Below are positions 14,052 to 25,300 of a stretch of DNA of 38,171 bases, piece after piece (position 1 is the first letter of the stretch; the number at the start of each line of letters is the position of its first letter). A program made the translations under genes and the position numbers. The DNA is from Paracoccaceae bacterium (lineage in GTDB: Bacteria > Pseudomonadota > Alphaproteobacteria > Rhodobacterales > Rhodobacteraceae). The notes under the pieces were generated by a model that saw only the letters and a program-made list of their open reading frames with translations, did not search any database and was not told where the DNA came from. The stretch lies in NCBI GenBank assembly GCA_020441385.1, contig JAGRMG010000024.1, positions 1 to 38,171 on the forward strand, given 5' to 3'.

Positions 14052-16505
14052 ATGTCCGATCTTCCAACCTCGGCCCGTGTCGTCGTCATCGGCGGCGGTG
14101 TCGTCGGCACCTCCGTCCTCTACCATTTGGCGCGCAGGGGCTGGACCGATTGCGTGCTGTTGGAAAAGAACGAACTGACCGCCGGATCGACCTGGCATGC
14201 GGCCGGCAACGTGCCCACATTCTCCACCTCGTGGTCGATCATGAACATGCAGCGATACTCGACCGAACTCTATGCCCGCCTCGGCGCCGAGGTCGGCTAT
14301 CCCATGAACTATCACGTCACCGGCTCGATCCGGCTGGCGCATTCACGCGAACGGATGCAGGAATTCGCCCGCGCCGCCGGAATGGGGCGCTATCAGGGCA
14401 TGGATATAGAACTTCTCGATCCCGACGAGACCCGCGCCCGCTATCCCTTCCTGGAAACGCACGATCTGGCCGGATCGCTCTTTGACCCCCATGACGGCGA
14501 CATCGACCCGGCGCAACTGACCCAGGCGCTGGCCAGGGGCGCCCGCGACATGGGCGCGCGCATCGCGCGTTTCACCCCCGCCACCGGCGTCACGCAGAAC
14601 CCCGATCAAAGCTGGACCGTCCATACCGGCAAGGGCGACATCGGCTGCGATTTCGTGGTCAACGCCGCCGGCTATTACGCGCAGAGGGTCGGCGAGTGGT
14701 TCAGACCCTATGGCGGGCGCACCCTGCCCATGATGGTGATGAGTCATCAGTACATGCTGAGCGATGAGATCCCCGAGATCGCCGCCTGGTCGAAGGAAAA
14801 CGGCCGCAAGCTGCCGCTGCTGCGCGACGTGGACAGCTCCTACTACCTGCGTCAGGAAAAGACCGGTCTCAACCTCGGACCCTACGAGCGCAATTGCCGC
14901 GCCCACTGGGCCGACCCGTCCGATCCGATGCCCGACGATTTCAGCTTTCAGCTCTACCCCGATGATCTCGGCCGGCTGGAATGGTATATCGAGGACGCGA
15001 TGGCGCGCGTGCCGCTGCTGGGCAGCGCCGGGGTTTCCCGCGTGATCAACGGCCCGATCCCCTATGCCCCCGACGGTCTGCCGCTGCTCGGCCCGATGCC
15101 CGGCGTGACAAACGCCTTCGAGGCCTGCGTCTTCACCTTCGGCATCGCCCAGGGCGGCGGCGCCGGCAAGGTGCTGGCGGAATGGATCGTGGACGGCGCC
15201 CCGCAATGGGACATGTGGGCGGTCGATCCGCGCCGCTATACCGACTACGCCGATTCCGCCTATTGCCTGGCCAAGGGCATGGAAACCTACGGCCACGAAT
15301 ACGCCATGCATTTCCCTTGGCACGAATGGCCCGCCGGCCGCAACAAGCGCCTCTCGACGCTGCATTCGCGGCTGCAGGCGGCGGGGGCGCAGTTTGGTGC
15401 CTACAACGGCTGGGAACGCGCCAACTGGTTCGCGAAACCGGGCGACGACACCTCCGAGGACGCCACCCGCACCTGGAACCGCGCCGGCCCGTGGGAGGCG
15501 CGCATCCGCGAGGAGTGCGAGGCCGTGCGCGATCACGCCGGCATCCTCGCCATCACCGGCTTCACCCGCCTCAAGGTCGAAGGTGAGGGCGCGCGCGACT
15601 TCATCGACGGGCTGACCGCGTCGCGCCTGCCCGCGCCGGGCCGGATCGGGCTTGTCTATTTCGCCGATGATCGCGGCCGGATCGTGACCGAGATGTCCTG
15701 CATGGTGCATGGGCCCGACGATGTCGGCCTGATCACCGCCGCCGCCGCGCAATGGCACGATGCCGAATGGCTGTCGCGCCGGGCGCCACCTGGAATCCGC
15801 ATCACCGATCACAGCGCCGCGGCCGAATGCCTTCTCGTCACCGGGCCCGAGGCGCGCGATCTGCTGGCGCCGCTGACCGTTGGCCACGACCTGGCGGCGC
15901 CCTGGCTCTCGGTCAGTTTCGAAGGCCAGGTCGCGGGCCGGGACTGCGCGCTGATCCGGGTGTCGTTCGCCGGCGAACCGGGCTGGGAAATCCATTGCGC
16001 CCCGGACAGTGCCCCGGCGATCTGGGATGCGCTGACTGCCGCCGGCGCCAGACCCTTCGGCATGTGGGCGCTGAATTCCCTGCGCATCGAAAAGGGCTAC
16101 CGCGCCTGGAAGGGCGATCTGTCCACCGACTACACGCTGCTCGAGGCCGGGCTCGACCGCTTCGTGAACCTCGACAAGCCGCGGGATTTCCCGGGCAAGG
16201 CGGCGCTTCGGCGCGAGATGCAACGGGGCCTCGGCAAACGCTTCGTCGCCCTGATCGTCGATGCCGGCGCGGCGGATGCGCCCTACATGTCGACGCTCTG
16301 GCATGACGGGCAGGTGGTGGGTGAAACCACGTCCGGCGCCTGGGGCTACCGGGTCGGCGCCTCGATCGCGCTGGGCATGATCCGCGTTGACCTGGCGGTG
16401 CCGGGAACCACGATCGAGGTCGAGATCTACGGCGAACGCCGCCGCGCCACGGTGCAGCCCGACCGGCCGCTCTGGGATCCGCGGAACGAACGGATCCGCG
16501 CATGA
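14052..16505 (+). CDS. Dimethylglycine/sarcosine dehydrogenase-like FAD protein with GcvT-like C-terminus (copy 1)
   Basis: An 817-residue flavoprotein. Residues about 8-390 form a DAO-type FAD domain with the dinucleotide motif GGGVVG (14-19) and STWHAAG, where His49 aligns with the histidine that holds FAD covalently in dimethylglycine dehydrogenase. A linker (FAO_M-like) follows, then a GcvT-like folate-binding domain from about 450 (YNGWERANWFAKP, then GITGFTRLKVEG-like segments) and the GCV_T barrel domain near the C-terminus (GETTSGAWGYRVGASIALGMI). Such enzymes oxidatively demethylate N-methylated amines and pass the methyl group to tetrahydrofolate. The exact substrate is unknown. The stop overlaps the methyltransferase start by 4 bp. 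Confidence 0.88.
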   Translation: MSDLPTSARVVVIGGGVVGTSVLYHLARRGWTDCVLLEKNELTAGSTWHAAGNVPTFSTSWSIMNMQRYSTELYARLGAEVGYPMNYHVTGSIRLAHSRERMQEFARAAGMGRYQGMDIELLDPDETRARYPFLETHDLAGSLFDPHDGDIDPAQLTQALARGARDMGARIARFTPATGVTQNPDQSWTVHTGKGDIGCDFVVNAAGYYAQRVGEWFRPYGGRTLPMMVMSHQYMLSDEIPEIAAWSKENGRKLPLLRDVDSSYYLRQEKTGLNLGPYERNCRAHWADPSDPMPDDFSFQLYPDDLGRLEWYIEDAMARVPLLGSAGVSRVINGPIPYAPDGLPLLGPMPGVTNAFEACVFTFGIAQGGGAGKVLAEWIVDGAPQWDMWAVDPRRYTDYADSAYCLAKGMETYGHEYAMHFPWHEWPAGRNKRLSTLHSRLQAAGAQFGAYNGWERANWFAKPGDDTSEDATRTWNRAGPWEARIREECEAVRDHAGILAITGFTRLKVEGEGARDFIDGLTASRLPAPGRIGLVYFADDRGRIVTEMSCMVHGPDDVGLITAAAAQWHDAEWLSRRAPPGIRITDHSAAAECLLVTGPEARDLLAPLTVGHDLAAPWLSVSFEGQVAGRDCALIRVSFAGEPGWEIHCAPDSAPAIWDALTAAGARPFGMWALNSLRIEKGYRAWKGDLSTDYTLLEAGLDRFVNLDKPRDFPGKAALRREMQRGLGKRFVALIVDAGAADAPYMSTLWHDGQVVGETTSGAWGYRVGASIALGMIRVDLAVPGTTIEVEIYGERRRATVQPDRPLWDPRNERIRA

Positions 16506-17395
16506 CCCGGATCACCCTTCTCGACGGATCCATCGGCCAGGAACTGGTGAAACGCTCGGGCGATCGCGCCACCCCGCTCTGGTCGACCCGGGTGATGATC
16601 GACCGGCCCGATCTGCTCGGCGAGGTCCATGCCGACTACTTTGCCGCCGGCGCCACCATCGCCACCACCAACACCTACGCGCTGCACCGCTCGCGGCTGG
16701 AACGGGTCGGGCTGGCCGACGCGATCCCGGCACTGGTCGAAACCGCCCTGGCCCGGGCGGAAACCGCCCGCGCGCGACATGGCGGCCGCATCGCCGGCGC
16801 GCTCGGCCCGCTGCTGGCCTCCTACCGGCCCGACCTGAACCCCGATCCGTCCCAGGCGGCAAAAAGGTTCGGCGAACTGGTGGCGCTGATGAAACCGCGC
16901 GTCGATCTGTTCCTGATCGAAACCGTATCGTCGCTGCGCGAGGCCGAAGGCGCGCTGCGCGGCACCCGCGATTGCGTGAAACCGGTCTGGCTGGCGCTGA
17001 CGGTCACGGATGACGACGGCACCCGCCTGCGCTCGGGCGAGCCGCTGGCCGGCATCGCCCCGCTGATTGCGCAGCACGACCCCGAGGCGGTGCTGATCAA
17101 CTGCACCCGCCCCGAGGCGGTGCCGGCGGCGCTCGACATACTTGCACCCTTCGGCAAACCCTTCGGTGCCTATGCCAACGGCTTCACCCGTATCACCCCG
17201 GCCTTCCTGAAGGACAACCCGACCGTCGACGCGCTCGAGCAGCGCACTGACCTCGACCCCGCCGCCTATGCCGATCACGCGATGGGCTGGGTCGGCCGGG
17301 GCGCGACCATCCTCGGCGGCTGCTGCGAGATCGGCCCCGACCACATCGCCGAACTGGCCCGCCGGCTGCGCGCGGCCGGGCACGAGATCGTCTGA
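16502..17395 (+). CDS. Homocysteine S-methyltransferase, zinc-dependent
   Basis: A 297-residue (beta/alpha)8 enzyme of the homocysteine S-methyltransferase family. The N-terminus has LLDGSIGQELVKRS. Zinc ligands are Cys201 (LINCTRPE) and Cys274/Cys275 (LGGCCEIGP), the three cysteines required in the family. It moves a methyl group from S-methylmethionine, betaine or another donor to homocysteine, making methionine. Its start is coupled (ATGA) to the end of the first flavoprotein gene. The neighbourhood favours a methylated amine or betaine donor, but the sequence alone cannot choose between BHMT-like and MmuM-like activity. Confidence 0.9.
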   Translation: MTRITLLDGSIGQELVKRSGDRATPLWSTRVMIDRPDLLGEVHADYFAAGATIATTNTYALHRSRLERVGLADAIPALVETALARAETARARHGGRIAGALGPLLASYRPDLNPDPSQAAKRFGELVALMKPRVDLFLIETVSSLREAEGALRGTRDCVKPVWLALTVTDDDGTRLRSGEPLAGIAPLIAQHDPEAVLINCTRPEAVPAALDILAPFGKPFGAYANGFTRITPAFLKDNPTVDALEQRTDLDPAAYADHAMGWVGRGATILGGCCEIGPDHIAELARRLRAAGHEIV

Positions 17396-17429
17396 GCCGC
17401 ACCAATGCCCGATTGCTTCTTCTGACCGC

Positions 17430-17494
17430 AAATATCCCGGGGAGCGCGAGGGGCAGAGCCCCTCGCCCCGGTCGGATCGCTCCTTGCGATCCGA
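17430..17494. repeat. Intergenic double-hairpin element containing GGGGCAGAGCCCC
   Basis: Two perfect stems stand side by side in the 121-bp gap before the second flavoprotein gene. GCGAGGGGC-AGA-GCCCCTCGC spans 17446-17466, and TCGGATCGC-TCCTT-GCGATCCGA spans 17472-17494. They are preceded by AAATATCCCGGGGAGCGCG. From memory, AAATATCCCGGGG followed by a GGGGCAGAGCCCC-type stem is a frequent dispersed element between genes in Rhodobacteraceae genomes. No T-tract follows either stem, so I call it a repeat rather than a terminator. It may lower expression of the second flavoprotein relative to the first. Confidence 0.65.
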
Positions 17495-17516
17495 AACCCA
17501 AGGAAAGGACGACCCC

Positions 17517-19967
17517 ATGAACGATCTGCCCGCCGCCGCCCGCGTCGTGATCATCGGCGGCGGCATCGTCGGCTGCTCGGTGGCCTACCATCTGGCCCGG
17601 CTGGGCTGGAGCGACATCGTTCTGCTCGAACGCAAGCGGCTGACCGGCGGCACCACCTGGCACGCCGCCGGCCTGATCGCCCAGCTGCGCGCCACCGCCA
17701 ACATGACCCGGCTGGCGAAATACAGCCAGGAACTCTACGGCGAACTCGAGGCCGAAACCGGTGTCGCCACCGGGTTCCGCCGGGTCGGCTCGATCACCGT
17801 GGCGCTGACCGGCGAGCGCATGGAGGAACTCAGACGTTCGGCGGCGATGGCGCGCGCCTTCGGGGTCGAGATCGAAGAGATCGCGGCGGCAGAGGTCAAG
17901 TCCCGCTATGACCATCTGAACACGGAAGGCGTGCAGGGCGGCGTCTGGCTGCCCAGGGACGGGCAGGGCGATCCCACCGGCATCGCGCTGGCGCTGGCCA
18001 GGGGCGCGCGCCAGCGCGGCGCCACGATCCGCGAAAGGGTGAAGGTGACCGGCCTGGCGCGTCGGGGCCGCCGCGTCACCGGCGTCGACTGGGTCGCCGA
18101 CGACGGTTCGGATCGCGGCCATGTCGCCTGCGAGGCGATCGTCAATTGCGCCGGCATGTGGGGCCATCGTGTCGGGCGCATGGCCGGGGTGAACGTGCCG
18201 CTGCAAGCCTGCGAACATTTCTACATCGTCAGCGAACCGATCGAGGGGCTGACGCAGATGCCGGTGCTGCGGGTGCCCGACGAATGCGCCTATTACAAGG
18301 AGGATGCCGGCAAGCTGATGCTGGGCGCGTTCGAACCGGTCGCCAAGCCCTGGGGGCTGGACGGCATCCCCGACAGCTTCGAATTCGACCAGCTGCCCGA
18401 GGATTTCGACCATTTCGAGCCGATCCTGGAAATGGCGGTGAACCGTATGCCGATGCTGGGCCGCGCCGGCATCCACACCTTCTTCAACGGCCCCGAGAGC
18501 TTTACGCCCGACGATGCCTATCACCTCGGGCTGGCGCCGGAGATGGACAATGTCTGGGTCGCCGCCGGCTTCAACTCGGTCGGTATCCAGTCGGCGGGCG
18601 GCGCCGGCATGGCGCTGGCGCAATGGATGCAGGACGGCGCCAGACCGTTCGATCTGGGCGACGTCGACATCTCGCGGATGCAGCCGTTTCAGGGAAACCG
18701 GCGCTATCTGGCGCAGCGTGCCACCGAAACCCTGGGCCTGCTCTACGCCGATCACTTCCCCTACCGGCAGAAGGCCAGCGCGCGCGGCGTGCGGCGCAGC
18801 CCGTTTCACGCCCATCTTGCCGAACGGGGCGCGGTATTCGGCGAAACCGCGGGCTGGGAGCGTGCCAACTGGTTCGCCCGGCCCGGCCAGCCGCCGCAAT
18901 ACTGCTACTCGTGGCAGCGCCAGACCTTCTTTGCCAACGTGGCCGGGGAGCTGGCCGCGGTCCGCACAAATGTCGGGCTCTACGACATGTCGTCCTTCGG
19001 CAAGCTGCGCATCGAGGGGCCTGACGCCGAAAGCTTGCTCAACCATGTCTGCGGCGGCGATCTCTCCGTGCCCGTGGGCCGCATCGTCTATACCCAGTTT
19101 CTCAATGCGCGCGGCGGAATCGAGGCCGACGTGACCGTCACCCGGCTGTCGGAAACCGCCTTTCTGCTGGTGACGCCCGCCGCCACGCGGCTGGCCGACC
19201 AGACCTGGCTGCGCCGGCATCTGGGCGGGCATGGCGCGGTCATCACCGACGTGACCGCGGCCGAAGGTGTGCTGGCGGTGATGGGGCCGAATGCGCGCAA
19301 ACTGATGCAGGCGGTCAGTCCGAACGACTTCTCAAACCAATCCAATCCGTTCGGAACCGCGCAACATATCGAGCTTGGCCTCGGTCTGGCCCGGGCGCAT
19401 CGCGTGTCCTATGTCGGCGAACTGGGCTGGGAAATTTACGTTTCCGCCGACATGGCGGCGCATGCGTTCGAAACCCTCTGGGCTGCCGGTCAGGATATGG
19501 GTCTGGCCCTGTGCGGCATGCATATGATGGATTGCGGGCGCATCGAAAAGGCGTTCCGCCATTTCGGCCATGACATCACCTGCGAGGACCATGTGCTCGA
19601 GGCGGGCCTGGGCTTTGCCGTCAAGACCGCCAAGCCCGAATTCATCGGCCGCGACGCGGTGCTGCGCAAGCAGGACGAGGGCTTGCAGCGCCGCCTGCTG
19701 CAATTCCGCCTGAACGATCCCGAACCGCTGCTGTATCACAACGAACCGGTGCTGCGGGACGGGCAGATCGTCGGCCACCTGACATCGGGCGCCTACGGGC
19801 ATCATCTGGGCGCGGCGATCGGGCTGGGCTATGTGCCCTGCGCCGGCGAGAGTGCGGCGCAGGTGCTGGCGTCGCGCTATGAAATCGACGTGGCGGGCAC
19901 GCGGGTTCGCGCGCAGGCGTCGCTGAAACCGCTTTACGACGCGAAAGCCGAGCGGGTTCGGATGTAG
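17517..19967 (+). CDS. Dimethylglycine/sarcosine dehydrogenase-like FAD protein with GcvT-like C-terminus (copy 2)
   Basis: An 816-residue paralog of the flavoprotein two genes upstream: GGGIVG at 14-19, TTWHAAG with His49 as the likely covalent flavin site, a central linker, then a GcvT-like part (RTNVGLYDMSSFGKLRIEG, VTVTRLSETAFLLVTP, SYVGELGWEIYV) and the final barrel (GHLTSGAYGHHLGAAIGLGYV). It keeps the more typical animal DMGDH wording (RATANMTRLAKYSQELYGELEAETG) better than copy 1, so the two probably act on different substrates or in sequence. The ATG at 17517 has AAGGAAAGGA upstream. The frame is open back into the methyltransferase gene, but that stretch is not homologous. Its stop lies 2 bp from the convergent kinase gene. 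Confidence 0.9.
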   Translation: MNDLPAAARVVIIGGGIVGCSVAYHLARLGWSDIVLLERKRLTGGTTWHAAGLIAQLRATANMTRLAKYSQELYGELEAETGVATGFRRVGSITVALTGERMEELRRSAAMARAFGVEIEEIAAAEVKSRYDHLNTEGVQGGVWLPRDGQGDPTGIALALARGARQRGATIRERVKVTGLARRGRRVTGVDWVADDGSDRGHVACEAIVNCAGMWGHRVGRMAGVNVPLQACEHFYIVSEPIEGLTQMPVLRVPDECAYYKEDAGKLMLGAFEPVAKPWGLDGIPDSFEFDQLPEDFDHFEPILEMAVNRMPMLGRAGIHTFFNGPESFTPDDAYHLGLAPEMDNVWVAAGFNSVGIQSAGGAGMALAQWMQDGARPFDLGDVDISRMQPFQGNRRYLAQRATETLGLLYADHFPYRQKASARGVRRSPFHAHLAERGAVFGETAGWERANWFARPGQPPQYCYSWQRQTFFANVAGELAAVRTNVGLYDMSSFGKLRIEGPDAESLLNHVCGGDLSVPVGRIVYTQFLNARGGIEADVTVTRLSETAFLLVTPAATRLADQTWLRRHLGGHGAVITDVTAAEGVLAVMGPNARKLMQAVSPNDFSNQSNPFGTAQHIELGLGLARAHRVSYVGELGWEIYVSADMAAHAFETLWAAGQDMGLALCGMHMMDCGRIEKAFRHFGHDITCEDHVLEAGLGFAVKTAKPEFIGRDAVLRKQDEGLQRRLLQFRLNDPEPLLYHNEPVLRDGQIVGHLTSGAYGHHLGAAIGLGYVPCAGESAAQVLASRYEIDVAGTRVRAQASLKPLYDAKAERVRM

Positions 19968-19969
19968 GC

Positions 19970-22171
<2,202 letters not shown>

Positions 22172-22325
22172 GGCCCGGTGGCTCCGCTTGTGGCAAAGGC
22201 GGTTCCTTGCCGCCCGGCAGCATCCGCGGGGCTGGTAAAGATGCGCTTAAGGCGGCCCGGGCCGGGGGAATCGTTGCCAAGGGCTTTCACGGCATGGCAA
22301 CCTGTCGCCACTACCGGAGGATCCC

Positions 22326-25300
22326 ATGCAAAGATTTCACTGCGCGGCCATCGTTTTCATCCTGTCGGCGCTCGGTCTGGCAAACGGCGCCATGGCGCAG
22401 GGCGAACAGACGGCTATTCCCGAATTCCGCTATGTCGCGACGCCCGATACCGATTTCTACGGCTCCGATCTCGACGCGCTGTTCGATACCGATCTGGAAA
22501 GCTGCATCCGGGCCTGCACCTTCAACAGCCGCTGCGCCGGGTTCACCTACAATGCCCGCTCGAGCGCGTGCTTTCCCAAGGCGGCCGTGAGCGAGCGGAC
22601 CCCCTATGCCGGCGCGTTGTCGGCCGAAAAGCTGCCCAATGCCGCCGCTCTGGTTCAGTCCGGGCAGAGCCGCGTGAACGATCTGGCATTCCTTGACGGG
22701 CGCGATCTGGAACGCGCCCGCGACCAGGCCCGCGATATCGGTCTGCGCCATCCCGCCGGCGGGATGGATATCGAGGCGGTTCTTGATGCCGCCCGCGGCC
22801 GCGCCGCCGCCGGCGATGCGCCGGGTGCGGCGAACTGGCTGGGCGCGGCGTTGTCGCTGGGCGACGCATCGCATCTGTGGGCCGAGTACGCGCGTCAGTT
22901 GCTGGCCATCAAGACCAACTATGCCAGCCGCCGCGACGATTACCGCCGCCGGGCCGTGGCCGCTTCGGCCAACGCCTACCTGCGCGCGGGGGCGGATGGC
23001 GCGCGCGCCGCGGCGCTGGTGGTGCTGGCCGATGCGCTGGAAGCCTCCGACCGTGGCCGCGACAGCATTCCGGCGCTGCGGCTGGCCTATCGCATCCAGC
23101 CGCGCGAAGAGATTTCCGCCGCATTGGACAAGGCCATCGGCAAGTTCGGATTCCGCGTCACCGACAGCACGGTCGAAAGCGACAGCGCGGCGCCGCGGAT
23201 CTGCGCGGAGTTTTCCGAACCCCTGGTCCGGACGGGCGTGGATTACGACCCCTTCGTGCAATTGCCGGAACCGGGGCTGGCGGTGCAGGTTCAGGACCGG
23301 CAATTGTGCATCGACGGGGTGGCCCATGGCAGCCGCTACAGGATCGTCTTCCGCGAGGGCCTGCCCGCGGCAAGCGGGGAAACGCTGGCCCGCGACATGG
23401 ATCTGACGCATTATGTGCGCGACCGCAGCCCCGCGGTGCGGTTTCCGGGCCGCGCCTATGTGCTGCCCAGGGCCGCCGATGCGGCGCTGCCGGTGGAAAC
23501 CGTGAATACCGGCACGCTGGATCTGCGGCTGCGCCGGGTGTCCGACCGCAACCTGCTGCGCACCTTCCAGGACGAATATTTCGGGCGGCCGCTGTCGCAG
23601 TGGCAGGACGATCGCTTTGCCGGGGAGATCGCGCAAGAGGTCTGGACCGGCACCGCCGAGGTCGGCAACGAACTGAACCGCGACATGACCACCCGCCTGC
23701 CCATGGGCAAGGCCATCGAAGGCCAGCCGCCAGGCATCTACGCGCTGTCGGCGCGGGTTCCGGGGGCCGATCCCTATGACGTTCCCGGCGCGACGCAATG
23801 GTTCGTTCTGTCCGATCTGGGGCTGAGCACCATGTCGGGCACCGACGGGCTGCATGTGCTGGTGCGCGGCCTTGGCGATGCGGCGCCGCGTGCGGGCATC
23901 GCGGTGTCGCTGATCTCGCAGGCCAACGCGGTGCTGGCTGAGACCGTGACCGACAGCGAGGGCTATGCCCGGTTCGATCCCGGCCTGACCCGGGGCCATG
24001 GCGGCGCGGCGCCGGCGCTGGTACTGGCGCGGCAGGGCGAAACCGACCTCGCGTTCCTGTCGCTGACCGAACCGGCCTTCGATCTGTCCGACCGGGGCGT
24101 CGAGGGGCGGCCCGCCCCCGGCCCGGTCGATGTGTTCCTGACCACCGATCGCGGCGCCTATCGCGCGGGCGAGACGATCCATGCCACAGCGCTGGCGCGC
24201 GACACCGCGGCCGCCGCCATCGAGGGGCTGCCGCTGATCGCCATCCTGTCGCGCCCCGATGGCGTGGAATACCGCCGCCGCGTGTCGGATGGCGGCGATG
24301 CGGGCGGGCATGTCTTTGCCCTGCCGGTGGGCGAGAGCGCGCCGCGCGGCACCTGGCGGCTGGACATTCACGGCGACCCGGATGCGCCGCCGCTGGCCAG
24401 CCAGACCGTTCTGGTCGAGGATTTCCTGCCCGAACGCATCGACTTCGACCTGACCCTGCCGGCGGCCGCGCTGCGGATCGGGGATACGCCGACGCTCGAC
24501 ATCGACGCGCGCTATCTGTTCGGCGCCCCCGGATCGGACCTGAGCGTCGACGGCCAGGTGGTGCTGCGCGCCGCCGATACGGTCGAGGGCTGGCCCGGCT
24601 TCCGGTTCGGCCGCCACGCTGCGCGCGGCAGCGCGCGCAGCGAGTATTTCGGCGGCATGCGCACCGATGCCGCCGGGCACGCCGGCGTGGCGCTCGACCT
24701 GCCCGAGCCCGATGCCGAGGGGCAGCCGCTGGAGGCGACCGTGATCGCGCGGCTGGCCGACGGATCGGCGCGCCCGGTCGAACGCCGGATCACGGCGCCG
24801 GTGCGCCCGGCAGGGCCGGTGATCGGCATCAGGCCGCTGTTCGAGGACGTGGTGGCGGAAGGCACCGAGGCGGCGTTTCAGGTGATTGCCCTGTCGCCCG
24901 AGATGACGGCGCAGCCCATGCGCGTGCGCTGGAGCCTGAACCGCGTCGAGACGCGGTACCAGTGGTATCAGCTCTATGGTGAATGGAACTGGGAGCCGAC
25001 CACGCGCCGCACCCGCATCGCCACCGGCGAGACCGATCTGGGCACCGCGCCGCTGACCATCGCACAGCCGGTGGACTGGGGCGAATACGAATTGGTGGTG
25101 GAACGCACGGATGGCGCCTATGCCGCCGCTTCGGTCGATTTCTACGCCGGGTGGTATGTGTCTGCCGATGCCTCCGGCACGCCCGACCGGCTCGAGATGT
25201 CGCTGGACAAGGCCAGCTACCGCCCCGGCGATACCGCGCGGTTGCGCATCGTTCCGCGCGCCGCGGGAACGGCGCTGATCTCGGTCATGTCCAGCCGGCT

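Noticed and set aside
14343-19232. Long minus-strand frames (653 and 679 codons) opposite the flavoprotein genes
   Set aside because: No recognisable motifs and low-complexity composition; the plus-strand genes show FAD and zinc motifs.
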